The notes below the pieces were generated by a model. That model did not search any database and had not been told where the DNA came from. It saw nothing but the letters and a program-made list of their open reading frames with translations. This document shows, piece by piece, positions 10,164 to 19,617 of a DNA stretch of 64,000 nt. The DNA is from Caulobacter zeae (GTDB lineage Bacteria > Pseudomonadota > Alphaproteobacteria > Caulobacterales > Caulobacteraceae): NCBI RefSeq assembly GCF_002858925.1, contig NZ_PJRS01000022.1:186001-250000 (forward strand). The letters run 5' to 3'. A program made the translations under genes and the position numbers. Every line of letters begins with the position of its first letter. Within the stretch, counting starts at the first letter, position 1.

Positions 10164-10580
10164 ATGGCCGCAGAGCCCAAGACCCGCCCCACGGACGCCA
10201 GCGTCGACGAGTTCCTGGCCGCCTCGCCGAGCGTCCGCCAGGCGGACGCGGCGATCGTCCGCGACCTGCTGGCCGAGATCGCCGGCGCGCCCGCGGTGAT
10301 GTGGGGCCCCTCGATCGTCGGCTTCGGATCCTATTCGACCGGCGGCCCCAAGCCGATGGACTGGCCGCTGCTCGGCTTCTCGCCGCGCAAGACCGAGCTG
10401 GTGCTCTATTTCGCCTCCGACTTCCCCGAGCGCGAGGCGCTGCTGGCGAAACTGGGCAAGCACCGCTCGGCCGTGTCCTGCGTCTACGTCAAGCGACTGG
10501 CCGACATCGACCTGGCCGTCCTGCGCCAGCTCGCGCAGGCCTCGGCCGCCTGGACGCGCAGCGGCCATACGAGCTGCTGA
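10164..10580 (+). CDS. DUF1801 (YdhG-like) domain protein
   Basis: A 138-residue soluble protein. It starts with an Ala/Asp-rich helix (VDEFLAASPSVRQADA), then PAVMWGPSIVGFGSY and a PLLGFSPRKTELVLYF strand pair, the recognisable core of DUF1801. It ends with a helical LADIDLAVLRQL segment. The biochemical role of the family is unresolved, though structural relatives have a small alpha/beta fold implicated in metal or ligand binding. It stands alone, divergent from the AraC remnant and convergent with the PepSY gene eight bases away. Confidence 0.85.
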   Translation: MAAEPKTRPTDASVDEFLAASPSVRQADAAIVRDLLAEIAGAPAVMWGPSIVGFGSYSTGGPKPMDWPLLGFSPRKTELVLYFASDFPEREALLAKLGKHRSAVSCVYVKRLADIDLAVLRQLAQASAAWTRSGHTSC

Positions 10581-10588
10581 GCCCCCCC

Positions 10589-11911
10589 TTAAGCCGGCTT
10601 CCTCCGCAGCACGCGGGCCCGGCGCTTCTTCAGCCAGATGACCACGCCGGTGACGCTGAGCGCGGCGACGACCAGGCCCGTCAGCGAGATCAGGATGCGG
10701 CCCGGGATCCCCAGGATCCGGCCCGAGTGCAGCGGGAACTGGGCCTGGACGAAAATGTCGGCCGCCGTGCCCTTCCACGGCAGGCGCTCGCCCAGGTAAC
10801 GGCCGTCGGCGCCGTCGTAATAGAGGTAGGGCGGGCCCACGCCGCCGGCCCCGTGATCGTCGCCCACCTTGTGGAAGGCCACGCCGTAGATGCCGTAGTG
10901 GGCCGAGTAGAAGGCGCCCCCCACCGGTGCGGTGAAGCCCCGCGCCTTGGCGTCGGCCTGGGCCTTGGCGATGATCGTCTCGTAGGTCTGCCTGGGCAGG
11001 ATCGGGTTGTCGTGGCTGGTCGGAACCCGGGTGTCGAACGGCGTCGGCGAGACCTTCGAGATCTTCGACATCACCGGATAGAACACCTCGCTGTAGAGGT
11101 TCAGCGAGAAGGCCGTGAAGGCCACCACGAACAGCACGCCCCACAGCCACAGGCCGAACGCCCGGTGGATGTCGAAATTGATCCGATAGGCGCTGGCCTT
11201 GGTCTTGATCTGCCAGGCCGGCTTCCAGCGGCTCCAGAAGCTCTTGGCCGGCTTGCGGCCGCTGGCCGAGCCCGGCGGCAGGGTCAGGTAGAAGCCGACG
11301 AAGCAGTCCAGCGTCCACAGGACCGCGATCACGCCCAGCAGCCAGATCCCCCAGCGGTCGATGCCCCAGAACTCGGGAATGTGCAGGGTGTAGTGCAGCA
11401 CGTAGAGGAACGAGACGAATGTCTCGGTCTTGATCGGCCAGACCGCGCCCCACTCGCGCCGGCCCTGCTCGACGCCCGTCGCCGGATCGACGAACACCTG
11501 GTTGTAGCCCAGCTCGTAGTGCTTGCCGGTCTTGGGGTCCTGGCGGGCGTCGACGCCGATGGCTAGGGTCTCGCCCGGCTCGGCGACCAGCGGGAAATAC
11601 GAGACGATCACCCGCGGATCGCGCGCCTCGACCTGCTTGACGATGTCCAGGGTGGGCAGGGCCGGACCATCGGTCTTGGCGTGCATCAGGTGCGGGTTGA
11701 GCACGTCGTCCAGCTCGTGGTCCCACGAGATCACCGCGCCGGTGACGCCCGAGATGAACAGGAACCCGGCCATGATCAGACCCACCCAGCGGTGGATGAA
11801 GGTCAGGGTCGGCCGCACGGCCGCGCGTACGGCCTGCGCCGCGCCCGCGGCCCGGCGCACCGGCGGCGAGACGGGCGGCGCGTAGGGCGTATCGAGATTG
11901 CGCGCGTCCAT
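10589..11911 (-). CDS. PepSY-associated transmembrane protein (iron-uptake type)
   Basis: A 440-residue inner-membrane protein. A first membrane helix (VGLIMAGFLFISGVTGAVI, preceded by FIHRW) is followed by a long periplasmic region, then three to four further helices, the last near 405-425 ending in a KKRRARVLRRK cytoplasmic tail. The HRW...G..SW.HEL pattern at the first helix is typical of the PepSY_TM family (PiuB/FoxB-like), which reduces or handles iron-siderophore complexes in the periplasm. It lies just downstream of, and on the same strand as, a TonB siderophore receptor, which supports a ferric-siderophore role. Confidence 0.88.
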   Translation of the reverse strand: MDARNLDTPYAPPVSPPVRRAAGAAQAVRAAVRPTLTFIHRWVGLIMAGFLFISGVTGAVISWDHELDDVLNPHLMHAKTDGPALPTLDIVKQVEARDPRVIVSYFPLVAEPGETLAIGVDARQDPKTGKHYELGYNQVFVDPATGVEQGRREWGAVWPIKTETFVSFLYVLHYTLHIPEFWGIDRWGIWLLGVIAVLWTLDCFVGFYLTLPPGSASGRKPAKSFWSRWKPAWQIKTKASAYRINFDIHRAFGLWLWGVLFVVAFTAFSLNLYSEVFYPVMSKISKVSPTPFDTRVPTSHDNPILPRQTYETIIAKAQADAKARGFTAPVGGAFYSAHYGIYGVAFHKVGDDHGAGGVGPPYLYYDGADGRYLGERLPWKGTAADIFVQAQFPLHSGRILGIPGRILISLTGLVVAALSVTGVVIWLKKRRARVLRRKPA

Positions 11912-11983
11912 GTCGGCCGCCTCCAGTCGATCGGAACCGAACGAAGCCGGCGCGACGGGCGCACCGGCTCCTCAAGGGTGTTT

Positions 11984-12000
11984 CTAGGAATGATTCTTAG
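11984..12000 (-). promoter_or_regulatory. Possible Fur box ahead of PepSY gene
   Basis: A 17-base near-palindrome, CTAGGAATGATTCTTAG, with seven of eight arm pairs matching around a central G. Its GAATGATTC core resembles many Fur sites. It overlaps the last codon of the siderophore receptor and lies about 75 bases upstream of the PepSY gene start. Binding is inferred only. Confidence 0.4.
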
Positions 12001-14102
12001 AAGCGATAGTCAAGACGCACCGAGGCGTTACGCGGCGCGGCGTAGTAGGCCTGCCCCCACATGACGCTGTTCAGGTAGGACTCGTCGAACAGGTTGCGGA
12101 CGTTGAGCGTGACCTTGATGTTGTCGGTCAGGTCGGCGCTGCCCATCAGGTCGACCACGGCATAGGCCTTCTGGGTGACCACGAAGGTGTCCAGGCCCGA
12201 GATCTCGTCCTGCCAGCGCAGCGAGGCGCCGACCTTGGCGTTGCGCCATTTGGGGAAGCTGTAGGTGGTCGAGACCTTCAGGCTCTTGCGCGGCAGGAAG
12301 GTGCGGGCGTCCTCGCCGTCCTTGTCCTCGAGCGACAGCTGGGTCCAGCCGGCGCTGAGCTGCCAGCGGTCGGTGACCATGCCGCTGACCTCCAGCTCGT
12401 AGCCCTTCGAGGTGGTGTCGACGCCCGTGTAGTAGGTGAAGCCCGCGGGGCCGGGATCGCCCGCGCCGAACGTGCCGGCGGCGGTCGCCAGGTTCTGCTG
12501 TTCCACCTTGAACACCGCGGCGCTGGCGTAGAGCTTGCCGCCGAACCACTCGCTCTTCAGGCCCGCCTCGAAGCTTTCGCCCTGCACCGGATCGAGCTTG
12601 CGGTTGCTCGCGTCGACCTCGGCCTGCGGATTGAAGATGTCGGTGTAGCTGCCGTACAGCGACACGTGCGGCGTCAGGTCGAAGACGAGGCCGGCATAGG
12701 GGCTGGTCTTGGACACCGTGCGGCCCTGGTCGACGCCGTAGGACGTGCCCGACGTCTTCTGCTCGACGGCGTTGAAGCCGACCACGCCCTTCAGGCGATC
12801 GGTGAAGTTCAGGTGCGCGGCGCCGAACACGCGGGTCAGGCGGTCCTTGATCTGGGCGGCCGAGTAGAGGTCGGTGTAGACCGTCGGCTCGGCGACGCTG
12901 CCCCAGTCATAGACCGACGGGTAGGCCGGATAGGTCGCGCCCGACGAGGCGAAGTCCTCGCGCGTCTGCTCGGCGTAGCTGGCGCCGAACACCAGCTGAT
13001 GGCTGCGGCCGAACAGCGAGACCGGACCGTTGAAGGTCAGGTCCGCAAGGTCCTGCTTGGACTCCGACGGGTAGTGGCCGACGAAGCCGCCGATGCCCAG
13101 GCCCGTGGTCTTGTCCGGATAGCCCGAAGCGTAAAGCAGCTTGGCGTTCTGCTCGACGTCCTTGTGGGTGTAGGTGGCCTTGGCGACCCAGGCGTTGTCA
13201 AACAGGTAGCTCGCCTCGACGAAGGCGGTCTTGTCGTTGACGTCCCAGTAGGACCAGTCGGCCGAGGTGCTGGCCGAGCGCTTCCAGGGGATGCGCGAGC
13301 CGTCCGAGAAGCTCAGCGGCAGGGCGCCCCACAGCACGCCGGTGGCAAGGTTGTCCTGCTGCGAATAGCCGCCGGTGACGTTCAGCTTCGGCGTCACGTC
13401 CCACGACAGCACGCCATAATAGACGTTCCGGTTAACCTTGTAGTGGTCGAGATAGGAGTCGCGGTCCTGGTTGGCGTAGATCAGCCGGCCCGACAGCGTG
13501 CCCGAGGCGTTCAGCGAGCCGGAGACGTCGGCCTCCAGGCGCTTGTCGTTCCACGAACCGTATTGAGCCGCCGCCGAGGCCTGGAAGCCGGCGATCGGGC
13601 GCTTGCGGATGTAGTTGACGGTGGCCGACGGATTACCGACGCCGGTGGTCAGGCCGTTGACGCCGCGCACCACGTCGACCCGGTCGAACAGGATGGTGTC
13701 GATCTCGCCATACTGGATGCCCCAGTTCAGCGGCAGACCCACGCCGTCGACCTGGAAGTTGGTCACGTCGAAGCCGCGGGCGTTGAAATAGGTGCGGTCG
13801 GTCTCGACCCGCTCGACATTGATCCCCACCACGCGGTCCAGCAGGTCGGTGACGCTGGTCAGGCCGAAGTCGCGGATCTGCTGCTGGCCGACGATGGTCA
13901 TCGACTGCGGCGTCTCGCGCAGGCTGAGGTCCAGGCCGGTCGCGCCGGTGGAGCGGGCGCGGGCCCCGGTCACCACCACCCCGTCCACGTTGCTGTCCGC
14001 CGTCGCTTCGGCCGCCGGCGCCTCGTCGGCATGGGCGGCGGCCGCCAGGACCGCCGGGCTCAGCGCGGCGGCCAGGAGAAGGGCGCGGAAGGTGCAGGGC
14101 AT
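11997..14102 (-). CDS. TonB-dependent siderophore receptor
   Basis: A 701-residue outer-membrane receptor. I chose the ATG at 14102 because it gives a clear signal peptide (FRALLLAAALSPAVLAAAAHA); an earlier in-frame start adds 51 implausible residues. The plug begins with a TonB box-like VDGVVVTGARA, then ETPQSMTIVGQQQI and DFGLTSVTDLLDRVVGI, which are the hallmarks of the siderophore receptor subfamily (FhuE/FpvA type). The remainder is a 22-strand barrel, with NVRNLFDESYLNS near the end and a terminal RLDYRF giving the C-terminal Phe. The PepSY gene downstream and a candidate Fur box upstream suggest iron-regulated ferric-siderophore import. Confidence 0.92.
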   Translation of the reverse strand: MPCTFRALLLAAALSPAVLAAAAHADEAPAAEATADSNVDGVVVTGARARSTGATGLDLSLRETPQSMTIVGQQQIRDFGLTSVTDLLDRVVGINVERVETDRTYFNARGFDVTNFQVDGVGLPLNWGIQYGEIDTILFDRVDVVRGVNGLTTGVGNPSATVNYIRKRPIAGFQASAAAQYGSWNDKRLEADVSGSLNASGTLSGRLIYANQDRDSYLDHYKVNRNVYYGVLSWDVTPKLNVTGGYSQQDNLATGVLWGALPLSFSDGSRIPWKRSASTSADWSYWDVNDKTAFVEASYLFDNAWVAKATYTHKDVEQNAKLLYASGYPDKTTGLGIGGFVGHYPSESKQDLADLTFNGPVSLFGRSHQLVFGASYAEQTREDFASSGATYPAYPSVYDWGSVAEPTVYTDLYSAAQIKDRLTRVFGAAHLNFTDRLKGVVGFNAVEQKTSGTSYGVDQGRTVSKTSPYAGLVFDLTPHVSLYGSYTDIFNPQAEVDASNRKLDPVQGESFEAGLKSEWFGGKLYASAAVFKVEQQNLATAAGTFGAGDPGPAGFTYYTGVDTTSKGYELEVSGMVTDRWQLSAGWTQLSLEDKDGEDARTFLPRKSLKVSTTYSFPKWRNAKVGASLRWQDEISGLDTFVVTQKAYAVVDLMGSADLTDNIKVTLNVRNLFDESYLNSVMWGQAYYAAPRNASVRLDYRF

Positions 14103-14113
14103 TGGGCTCTCGC

Positions 14114-14132
14114 GATAACGATAATGACTCGC
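14114..14132 (-). promoter_or_regulatory. Possible Fur box ahead of siderophore receptor
   Basis: GATAACGATAATGACTCGC lies just upstream of the receptor start. Against the classic 19-base iron box (GATAATGATAATCATTATC) it matches at about 13 of the first 17 positions. The location immediately upstream of a siderophore receptor supports the call. It has not been tested against a Caulobacter-specific matrix. Confidence 0.45.
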
Positions 14133-14238
14133 AAAAGCGAATAGGCGCAGCCGTCGCCGCCTGTCAAACGCCGCCGAAACGGCGTAGCGAATTGAGCTGG
14201 GGTTGCGTCTTTTCGGCCACGGCACGCTAAGGTCGAGC

Positions 14239-14255
14239 TTGGTTAGCGCTACCAA
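14239..14255 (+). promoter_or_regulatory. Possible LacI-family operator
   Basis: TTGGTTAGCGCTACCAA lies about 70 bases upstream of the glycosidase gene. It has an AGCGCT palindromic core flanked by GGT and ACC arms, as in LacI-family operators that control polysaccharide-use genes, but one arm has an extra base, so the symmetry is imperfect. The site also sits in the divergent promoter region of the siderophore receptor. Confidence 0.4.
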
Positions 14256-14326
14256 TTGGGGCTAGCGAAGCGTGTCGGCCGCATGCCAAACCTTGCTGGA
14301 ACAGTACGCTTGAGCTCAGGGACGAC

Positions 14327-16590
14327 ATGATTTCCAACGCTCCGACACGCCGCGCGACCCTTACCGGCCTTCTGCTCGCGACCAGCCTGACAGCGCTGCC
14401 TTTCGGGGCGACGGCCGCCACGCGCGCCCTGCCCTACCGCTGGCGCAACGTCCGGGTCGGCGGCGGCGGCTTCGTGCCCAACGTCGTGTTCAGCCGCGTC
14501 GAGCGGAGCCTGGCCTATCTGCGCTCCGACATGGGCGGGGCCTATCGCTGGCAGGCCTCGCAGGAGCGCTGGATCCCGCTGCTCGACGACCAGGCCCAGG
14601 GCAGCTGGCAGGGCGTCGAAAGCGTCGCGCCCGATCCCGTCGACCCGAACGTCGTCTACCTGGCCTGCGGCATGGGCCGTCCCGACCCAGCCGCCATCCT
14701 GCGCTCGGAAAACCGCGGGACCGACTGGACCGTCATTGCCGTCCCCTTCCGCATGGGCGGCAACGAAGACGGCCGGGGCCTGGGCGAGCGCTTGGCCATC
14801 GACCCCAACGACACCAGGACCCTGTATTTCGCCTCGCGCCACGACGGCCTGCAGGTCAGCCGCGACCGGGGCGCGAACTGGACCAAGTCGGCCAGCTTCC
14901 CCCTGCCGGGCCTGGGCCTCAACACCCGCCCCGCCCCCACGCACGGCGGTCTTTCGTTCGTGGTCTTCGATCCCCGCAGCGGCGAGCCGGGCAAAGGCTC
15001 CCGGACGATCTTCGTCGGCGTCGCAGACCCGTCCGAACATCACCTTTGGCGCAGCGACGACGGCGGGACCAGCTGGAAGCCGCTCCCCGCCCCGCACGCC
15101 TATCTGGCCTGCAAGGCGGCGCTGGACCAGGAGGGCCGGCTCTACGTCACCTATTCCAGCGGCATCGGCCCGTCGAATGTGGCGGACGGCGCGGTCTGGC
15201 GGCTGGACACGGCCACCAACGCCTGGACCGAAATCACGCCGGCCAAGCCCCTGCCCCAGCGCGGCGGCGGCTTCATGGGCGTGGCGGTCGACGGCGACGG
15301 CGCGGTGGCGGTGACCAGTCTCAACCGCTGGACCCCGCATGATGCGCTGTGGCGCTCCACCGATCACGGGGCGACCTGGACCGACCTCTATCCCGACGCC
15401 CGCCGCGACGTGACGACGACGCCGTTCCTCTACTGGGGCGAGCCGCAGGCCGACTTCGGCTGGTGGATGGCGGGCCTGGCCATCGACCCGTTCGACCCCG
15501 ACTTCGCCTGCTACACCACCGGCGCGACCATCTACGCCACCCGCGACTTCACCAAGGCCGCCGCGGGGCGCCCGACCACCTGGTTCCCGTGGGTCGAGGG
15601 CATCGAGCAGACGGCGATCATCACCCTGACCAGCCTGCCGGAGGGCCCGCAACTGCTCAGCGGTTTCGGCGACATCTCCGGCTTCGTGCACGACGACCTG
15701 TCCGTCTCGCCGACCGACCAGTTCACCACCCCGGTGTTCGGCAACACCAACTTCATCGACTACGCCGGCGGCAAGCCGTCGGTGGTCGTCCGCAGCGGCA
15801 CGCCCCACCAGCGCCACGGCGGCCCGACCCTGGCCTGGTCCGGCGACCACGGCCGCACCTGGGCGCCGATGACCGCCCCGCGCATCGCGGATGCTCCGCC
15901 GCCGCCCGGCCAGGGCCGGCGCGGGCCCGACCCGCACGACGACGCCGCCATCGTCGTCAACGCCGACGGCTCGGCGTTCATGGTCATGACCGCCCAGGCC
16001 CAGGTCACCCGCGACCGGGGCGCGACCTGGACCGCCTGCCAGGGCCTGCCGCCCTGGGTCCGCCCCGTGCCCGACCGCGTCGCCCCCCAGCGCTTCACCG
16101 CCATCGACACCCAGACCGCAAGCGTTTCGTCAGCACCGACGCCGGCGCCAGCTTCGCCGAGGCCCCAACCCGCGGCCTGCCGGCCGACCTCGCCGCCGAC
16201 CAGGTGACCTGGCGCGAGATCCCCTGGCCGCTGAAGGCCGTTCCCGGCCAGGCCGGCCACCTGTGGTTCGTCTCGACGCAGGGCCTCTACCGCTCCACCG
16301 ACGGCGGCGCTCGTTTCACCCGGATCGACGGCGGCGTGCAGGTGGACCAGCTCGACCTGGGCGCCCCGCCGCCTGGCAAGGCCCATCCGGCCCTCTTCGC
16401 CATCGGCCGCAAGGACGGGGTCAGGGCCATCTGGCGCTCGGACGACGAGGGGAAAAGCTGGGTCCGCGTCAACGACGGCCGCCACGAGTACGGCCGCCGC
16501 TTCCGCTGCCTGGCCGCCGACATGCGGGTGTACGGACGCGTCTATGTGGGCACGGACGGGCGCGGGATCGTCTACGGCGAGCCAAGTTAG
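14327..16590 (+). pseudogene. GH74-like BNR-repeat glycosidase, frameshifted
   Basis: The N-terminus is a signal peptide (TLTGLLLATSLTALPFGATAA), then WRNVRVGGGGFVPNVVFS and YLRSDMGGAYRW, the start of GH74 xyloglucanase-type seven-bladed propellers. Repeated Asp-box motifs (SDDGGTSW, STDHGATW, SRDRGANW, STDGGARF) follow. The frame is good to about residue 597 and then runs to a stop at 16207; the coherent sequence (RFVSTDAGASFAEA to GIVYGEPS) continues in another frame to 16590. Restoring one G near 16118, so that ACC-GCA becomes ACC-GGC-AAG, joins the frames. The intact protein would be about 754 residues. The cause is either a real inactivating mutation or a sequencing error. Confidence 0.82.
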
Positions 16591-16600
16591 ACAAACCTCC

Positions 16601-17527
16601 CTATGGGAGAAGGCGCCGACTGATCCAGGCGTCGACCGCCTGGGTGTAGGCCCCCGGCAGGCCCAGCGAGCGGTTGATGTCGGCGTGGCTCAGCGCCTGG
16701 GGCAGGACCGGCGTCGTCACCCCCGCCCTCGCGGTCAGGGCGGCGAAGGCGTCGGCCTCGTCGCACGGCCGATCGGGCCGCTGGGACGAACAGACCAGCA
16801 GCATCGGCACGGCCACCCGGGTCCACTGGTCCATCGGCGAGACCCTGGCCCACGCGGCCGGATCGCCGCCGAACGCCTCGTCGTAGAAGCCCGGATGGCG
16901 TCGCTGCATGACGGTCGAGACCTTCATCGCCGCCGAGTCCAGCACCACCGTGCCCGCCCACGGCCGGCCGACCATGTCGGGCTTCGACGACAGCAGGGCG
17001 GCCAGATGAGCCCCGGCCGAGTGGCCCATCAGCACGATCTTGCGCGGATCGCCGCCCCACTCGCCCGCCCGCGCCTGCACCAGTCGCATCGCCGCCGCCA
17101 CGTCCTGCGCCTGCCCTTCGGCCATGGCCTCGGGCAGCAGGCGGTAGTTGACGCTGACGAACACGTAGCCCTTGGGCAGCCAGTGCTTCAGCTTGTTCTC
17201 GATCGAGCCGGTATTGGCCTTGTCGCCGATCTTCCAGGCCCCGCCATGGACCATGACGATCACCGGCGCGTCGCGCGCACCCGGCGGAACATAGACGTCG
17301 ATCGCCTGCTTGGCCGAAGGGCCGTAGGCGGCCTCCACCTTGCGCGCCCCCGGCGCCATGGCCTGAAGGTCCAGCGGCCGCGCCTCCTCGCCTTGCCGGG
17401 CTTGCAGACGCTGGGCCATCCGCTCGCGCAGGCGCTCACGCACGGGACCGGCCTCGCCCGCCGAAGCGGCGGCAAGTCCGCCGATCAGGGCGACGGCGGC
17501 GAGACAGGTCTGGAGGGTTCTGGGCAC
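16601..17527 (-). CDS. Exported alpha/beta-hydrolase (esterase)
   Basis: A 308-residue protein from the GTG at 17527, which has GGAG seven bases ahead; a TTG at 17560 is the only longer option. The N-terminus is a signal peptide (TCLAAVALIGGLAAASAG). The hydrolase core shows the oxyanion motif VMVHGGAWKIGD, the nucleophile elbow GHSAGAH, and a late SHADINRSL that supplies the His. The pattern fits BD-FAE/carboxylesterase-type enzymes that deacylate small esters or polysaccharides in the periplasm. It lies tail to tail with the GH74-like gene, ten bases apart, which hints at a shared polysaccharide theme. Confidence 0.85.
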   Translation of the reverse strand: MPRTLQTCLAAVALIGGLAAASAGEAGPVRERLRERMAQRLQARQGEEARPLDLQAMAPGARKVEAAYGPSAKQAIDVYVPPGARDAPVIVMVHGGAWKIGDKANTGSIENKLKHWLPKGYVFVSVNYRLLPEAMAEGQAQDVAAAMRLVQARAGEWGGDPRKIVLMGHSAGAHLAALLSSKPDMVGRPWAGTVVLDSAAMKVSTVMQRRHPGFYDEAFGGDPAAWARVSPMDQWTRVAVPMLLVCSSQRPDRPCDEADAFAALTARAGVTTPVLPQALSHADINRSLGLPGAYTQAVDAWISRRLLP

Positions 17528-17594
17528 GGTCGGGCTCCGGCGAAGGGGTCGCAGAAGCAAACGGCGCTCGGGCGGATTTCCGGCGCGCGGCCCG

Positions 17595-17954
17595 TCAGGC
17601 CGCGTGGCCGAACCCGTGCACGGCGTCGCGCAGGTGGCCGAAATTGATCGGCTTGGACAGCACGGTCACATCTTCGAAGCCCTTGCGCGGCAAGGCCCCG
17701 TAGCCGGTGGCGAAGACGAACGGCACGCCCTTGGCCCGCAGGGCCTCGGCGACCGGAAACACCATCTCGCCGCCGATGTTGATGTCGAGCACGGCCCCGT
17801 CCAGCGGCGGCTTGCCGTCGCCCAGATAGGCCAGGGCCTCGCCCACCGCGCCGAACGAGCCGGAGACCTCGCAGCCGAGATCGGTCAGCAGGTCCTCGAC
17901 CATCATGGCCACCAGGGCCTCGTCCTCGACGATCATGATCCGACGCCCGCTCAT
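17595..17954 (-). CDS. Single-domain response regulator
   Basis: A 119-residue receiver domain with no output domain. It has the acidic pair (VEDEAL, residues 9-12), the phospho-acceptor Asp57 in VLDINI, the Thr/Ser position in FATGYG and the conserved Lys in LSKPINF. The ATG overlaps the kinase stop (ATGA), so the kinase and regulator are coupled. Single-domain receivers paired with HWE kinases in alphaproteobacteria often act as phosphate sinks or tune the general stress response; that role is inferred. Confidence 0.92.
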   Translation of the reverse strand: MSGRRIMIVEDEALVAMMVEDLLTDLGCEVSGSFGAVGEALAYLGDGKPPLDGAVLDINIGGEMVFPVAEALRAKGVPFVFATGYGALPRKGFEDVTVLSKPINFGHLRDAVHGFGHAA

Positions 17955-19102
17955 GCCGCCGCCAGCCTTTGCGACAGGGGCGCGCGGAAGGTGAAGGTCA
18001 GGCCTTCGGGCGCGAAGTCCAGCACCGCCGCGCCGCCCAGGTCGCGCGACAGGCCCCGGCGGATCAGCCGCGAGCCGAAGCCCTCGTCCTTGGGTTCTGG
18101 GGGCGCCACCGGCGGGCCGCCGCGCTCGCGCCATTCCAGGGCGAAGGTGGGATGCGGCCCGCCCGCGTCCTCGATGCGCCAGGAGACCGAAACCGCGCCG
18201 GTCGGAACCGACAGGGCCCCGTACTTGGCGGCGTTGACGATCAGTTCGTGCAGGGTCATGTGCACGGCCACGGCCGCCTCGGGCGTGATCTCGATCGGCG
18301 GCCCCTCGACCACGAAGCGGCCGTCCTCCAGCCCGCCGAACGGGCGCATTGCCGCGGCCAGGATCTCGCGCAGCTGGGCCTTGCCCCAGGCCTGCTTGGT
18401 CAGAAGCTCGTGGGCCTGCGACAGGGCCAGCAGGCGCGACTCGAACGACTCGTTGAAAGCCTGCGGCGAGGCGGCCGTGCGCAGGGTCTGGCTGGCGATC
18501 GACTGCACCGAGGCCAGGGTGTTCTTCACCCGGTGGTCCAGCTCGCGCATCAGGAAGGTGCGCCGCTCCAGCTCCTTGTTCAGCGAGGCGTGCAGCCGGC
18601 CGCTCTCCAGGGCCGCGGCGGTGGCGCGGGCCATCACCTGCAGCTTGGCCACGATCTCCGGCGGCGGCGTATGCTCCTTGGCCCAGTAGGCGCCCAGGGC
18701 CGCGATCGGGTCGCGGGTGCGCACCGGCGTCATCACCAGGCTCTTGACGAAGGTCGGCCGGTAGGCGTCGTGCGGGATGCGGTCGTCCTGGTAGATGTCG
18801 GGGATCACCACCGTCTGGCGGTTCAGCATCGACCAGCCCGAGATGCAGGCGGTCAGCGGGAAGCGCTTGCCCTTCCACAGCGGGCCGATCGCGTCCTCGT
18901 CTAGGTACCAGCAGCAGTCGTTGTCGCGCAGCACGAAGGCCACGCCGTCGGCGCCCGAAATTCGGCGCGCGGAAGAGCGCACCACCGCGGCCACCTCGTC
19001 GATGGTCCGGGTGGCCGAGAGCTCTTCGATCGTTTCGACCAGGGTCAGAAGGGCGGAATCGTCTTCGCCGTCCGACAGGTCGTGCTCGGCCATATCCAAC
19101 AT
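17951..19102 (-). CDS. GAF-domain HWE-family sensor histidine kinase
   Basis: A 383-residue soluble kinase. Residues 20-165 form a GAF sensor with Cys-Cys at 63-64. The phospho-acceptor His190 lies in MRELDHRVKNTLA, the HWE signature. The ATP domain has the N-box HELIVNAAKYGAL and the WRERGGPPV segment that supplies the family's Trp-x-Glu. The last G-box is GFGSRLIRRGL. I use the ATG at 19102; ATG 19093 and GTG 19126 are alternatives, and none has a strong ribosome site. It forms an overlapping pair with the downstream receiver. No membrane segments are present, so the signal is probably cytosolic. Confidence 0.91.
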   Translation of the reverse strand: MLDMAEHDLSDGEDDSALLTLVETIEELSATRTIDEVAAVVRSSARRISGADGVAFVLRDNDCCWYLDEDAIGPLWKGKRFPLTACISGWSMLNRQTVVIPDIYQDDRIPHDAYRPTFVKSLVMTPVRTRDPIAALGAYWAKEHTPPPEIVAKLQVMARATAAALESGRLHASLNKELERRTFLMRELDHRVKNTLASVQSIASQTLRTAASPQAFNESFESRLLALSQAHELLTKQAWGKAQLREILAAAMRPFGGLEDGRFVVEGPPIEITPEAAVAVHMTLHELIVNAAKYGALSVPTGAVSVSWRIEDAGGPHPTFALEWRERGGPPVAPPEPKDEGFGSRLIRRGLSRDLGGAAVLDFAPEGLTFTFRAPLSQRLAAA

Positions 19103-19376
19103 ACGAAAAGACGCTCGCGGATCCACTGGAACGCGAGCCTAGCACGCGCGGGGGAGACAACAACAAGAGGCGTGACGACGCACGCATCTACTCACGGTTG
19201 CCGGGAAGGTTAACAGAGTCTTCCGGGCGACGCACAGTCGAACCAGATCAAGGCTTTGAAGCGGCGCCATGCGACATTTCCATCACGCGCCCTTGCGACA
19301 ATCCGCCGCGCCGTCGCCACGCTCAGGCTTCGCACCCGGCGCAACATGCGCTATGCACCCTCTCCGCCGCGCACGC

Positions 19377-19453
19377 GGCCCGGTAGCTCAGCAGGATAGA
19401 GCAGCGCTTTCCTAAAGCGAAGGTCAGGGGTTCGAGTCCCTTCCGGGCCGCCA
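19377..19453 (+). tRNA. tRNA-Arg (CCT), CCA encoded
   Basis: Folds as a cloverleaf: acceptor GGCCCGG/CCGGGCC, D stem GCTC/GAGC, anticodon stem with loop TTCCTAA giving anticodon CCT, T arm with TTCGAGT, discriminator G and an encoded CCA. The first anticodon-stem pair is a G-A mismatch. Prophage genes begin directly downstream, so the 3' end is the likely integration target. Confidence 0.95.
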
Positions 19454-19461
19454 TGCGGGGC

Positions 19462-19489
19462 CTTATCCCGCAAGGGTTTGCGGGATAAG
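19462..19489. repeat. Perfect 12-bp inverted repeat just after tRNA-Arg
   Basis: CTTATCCCGCAA and TTGCGGGATAAG face each other across a four-base GGGT loop, nine bases after the encoded CCA. There is no following T run, so it is a poor classical terminator, but it could process or end the tRNA transcript or be an attachment-site arm. Confidence 0.75.
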
Positions 19490-19617
19490 ATCCGGTGCGT
19501 GAGCCCTAGCGAAAATCGGAACAAAACCGGTCAGGACCGAAGGTCCGGGACCCAAACCCCCGGAATAGTCCCGGAGGATGTTCCAGGTTCGTTCACGCCA
19601 GTTTGCCCGGTACGGCG

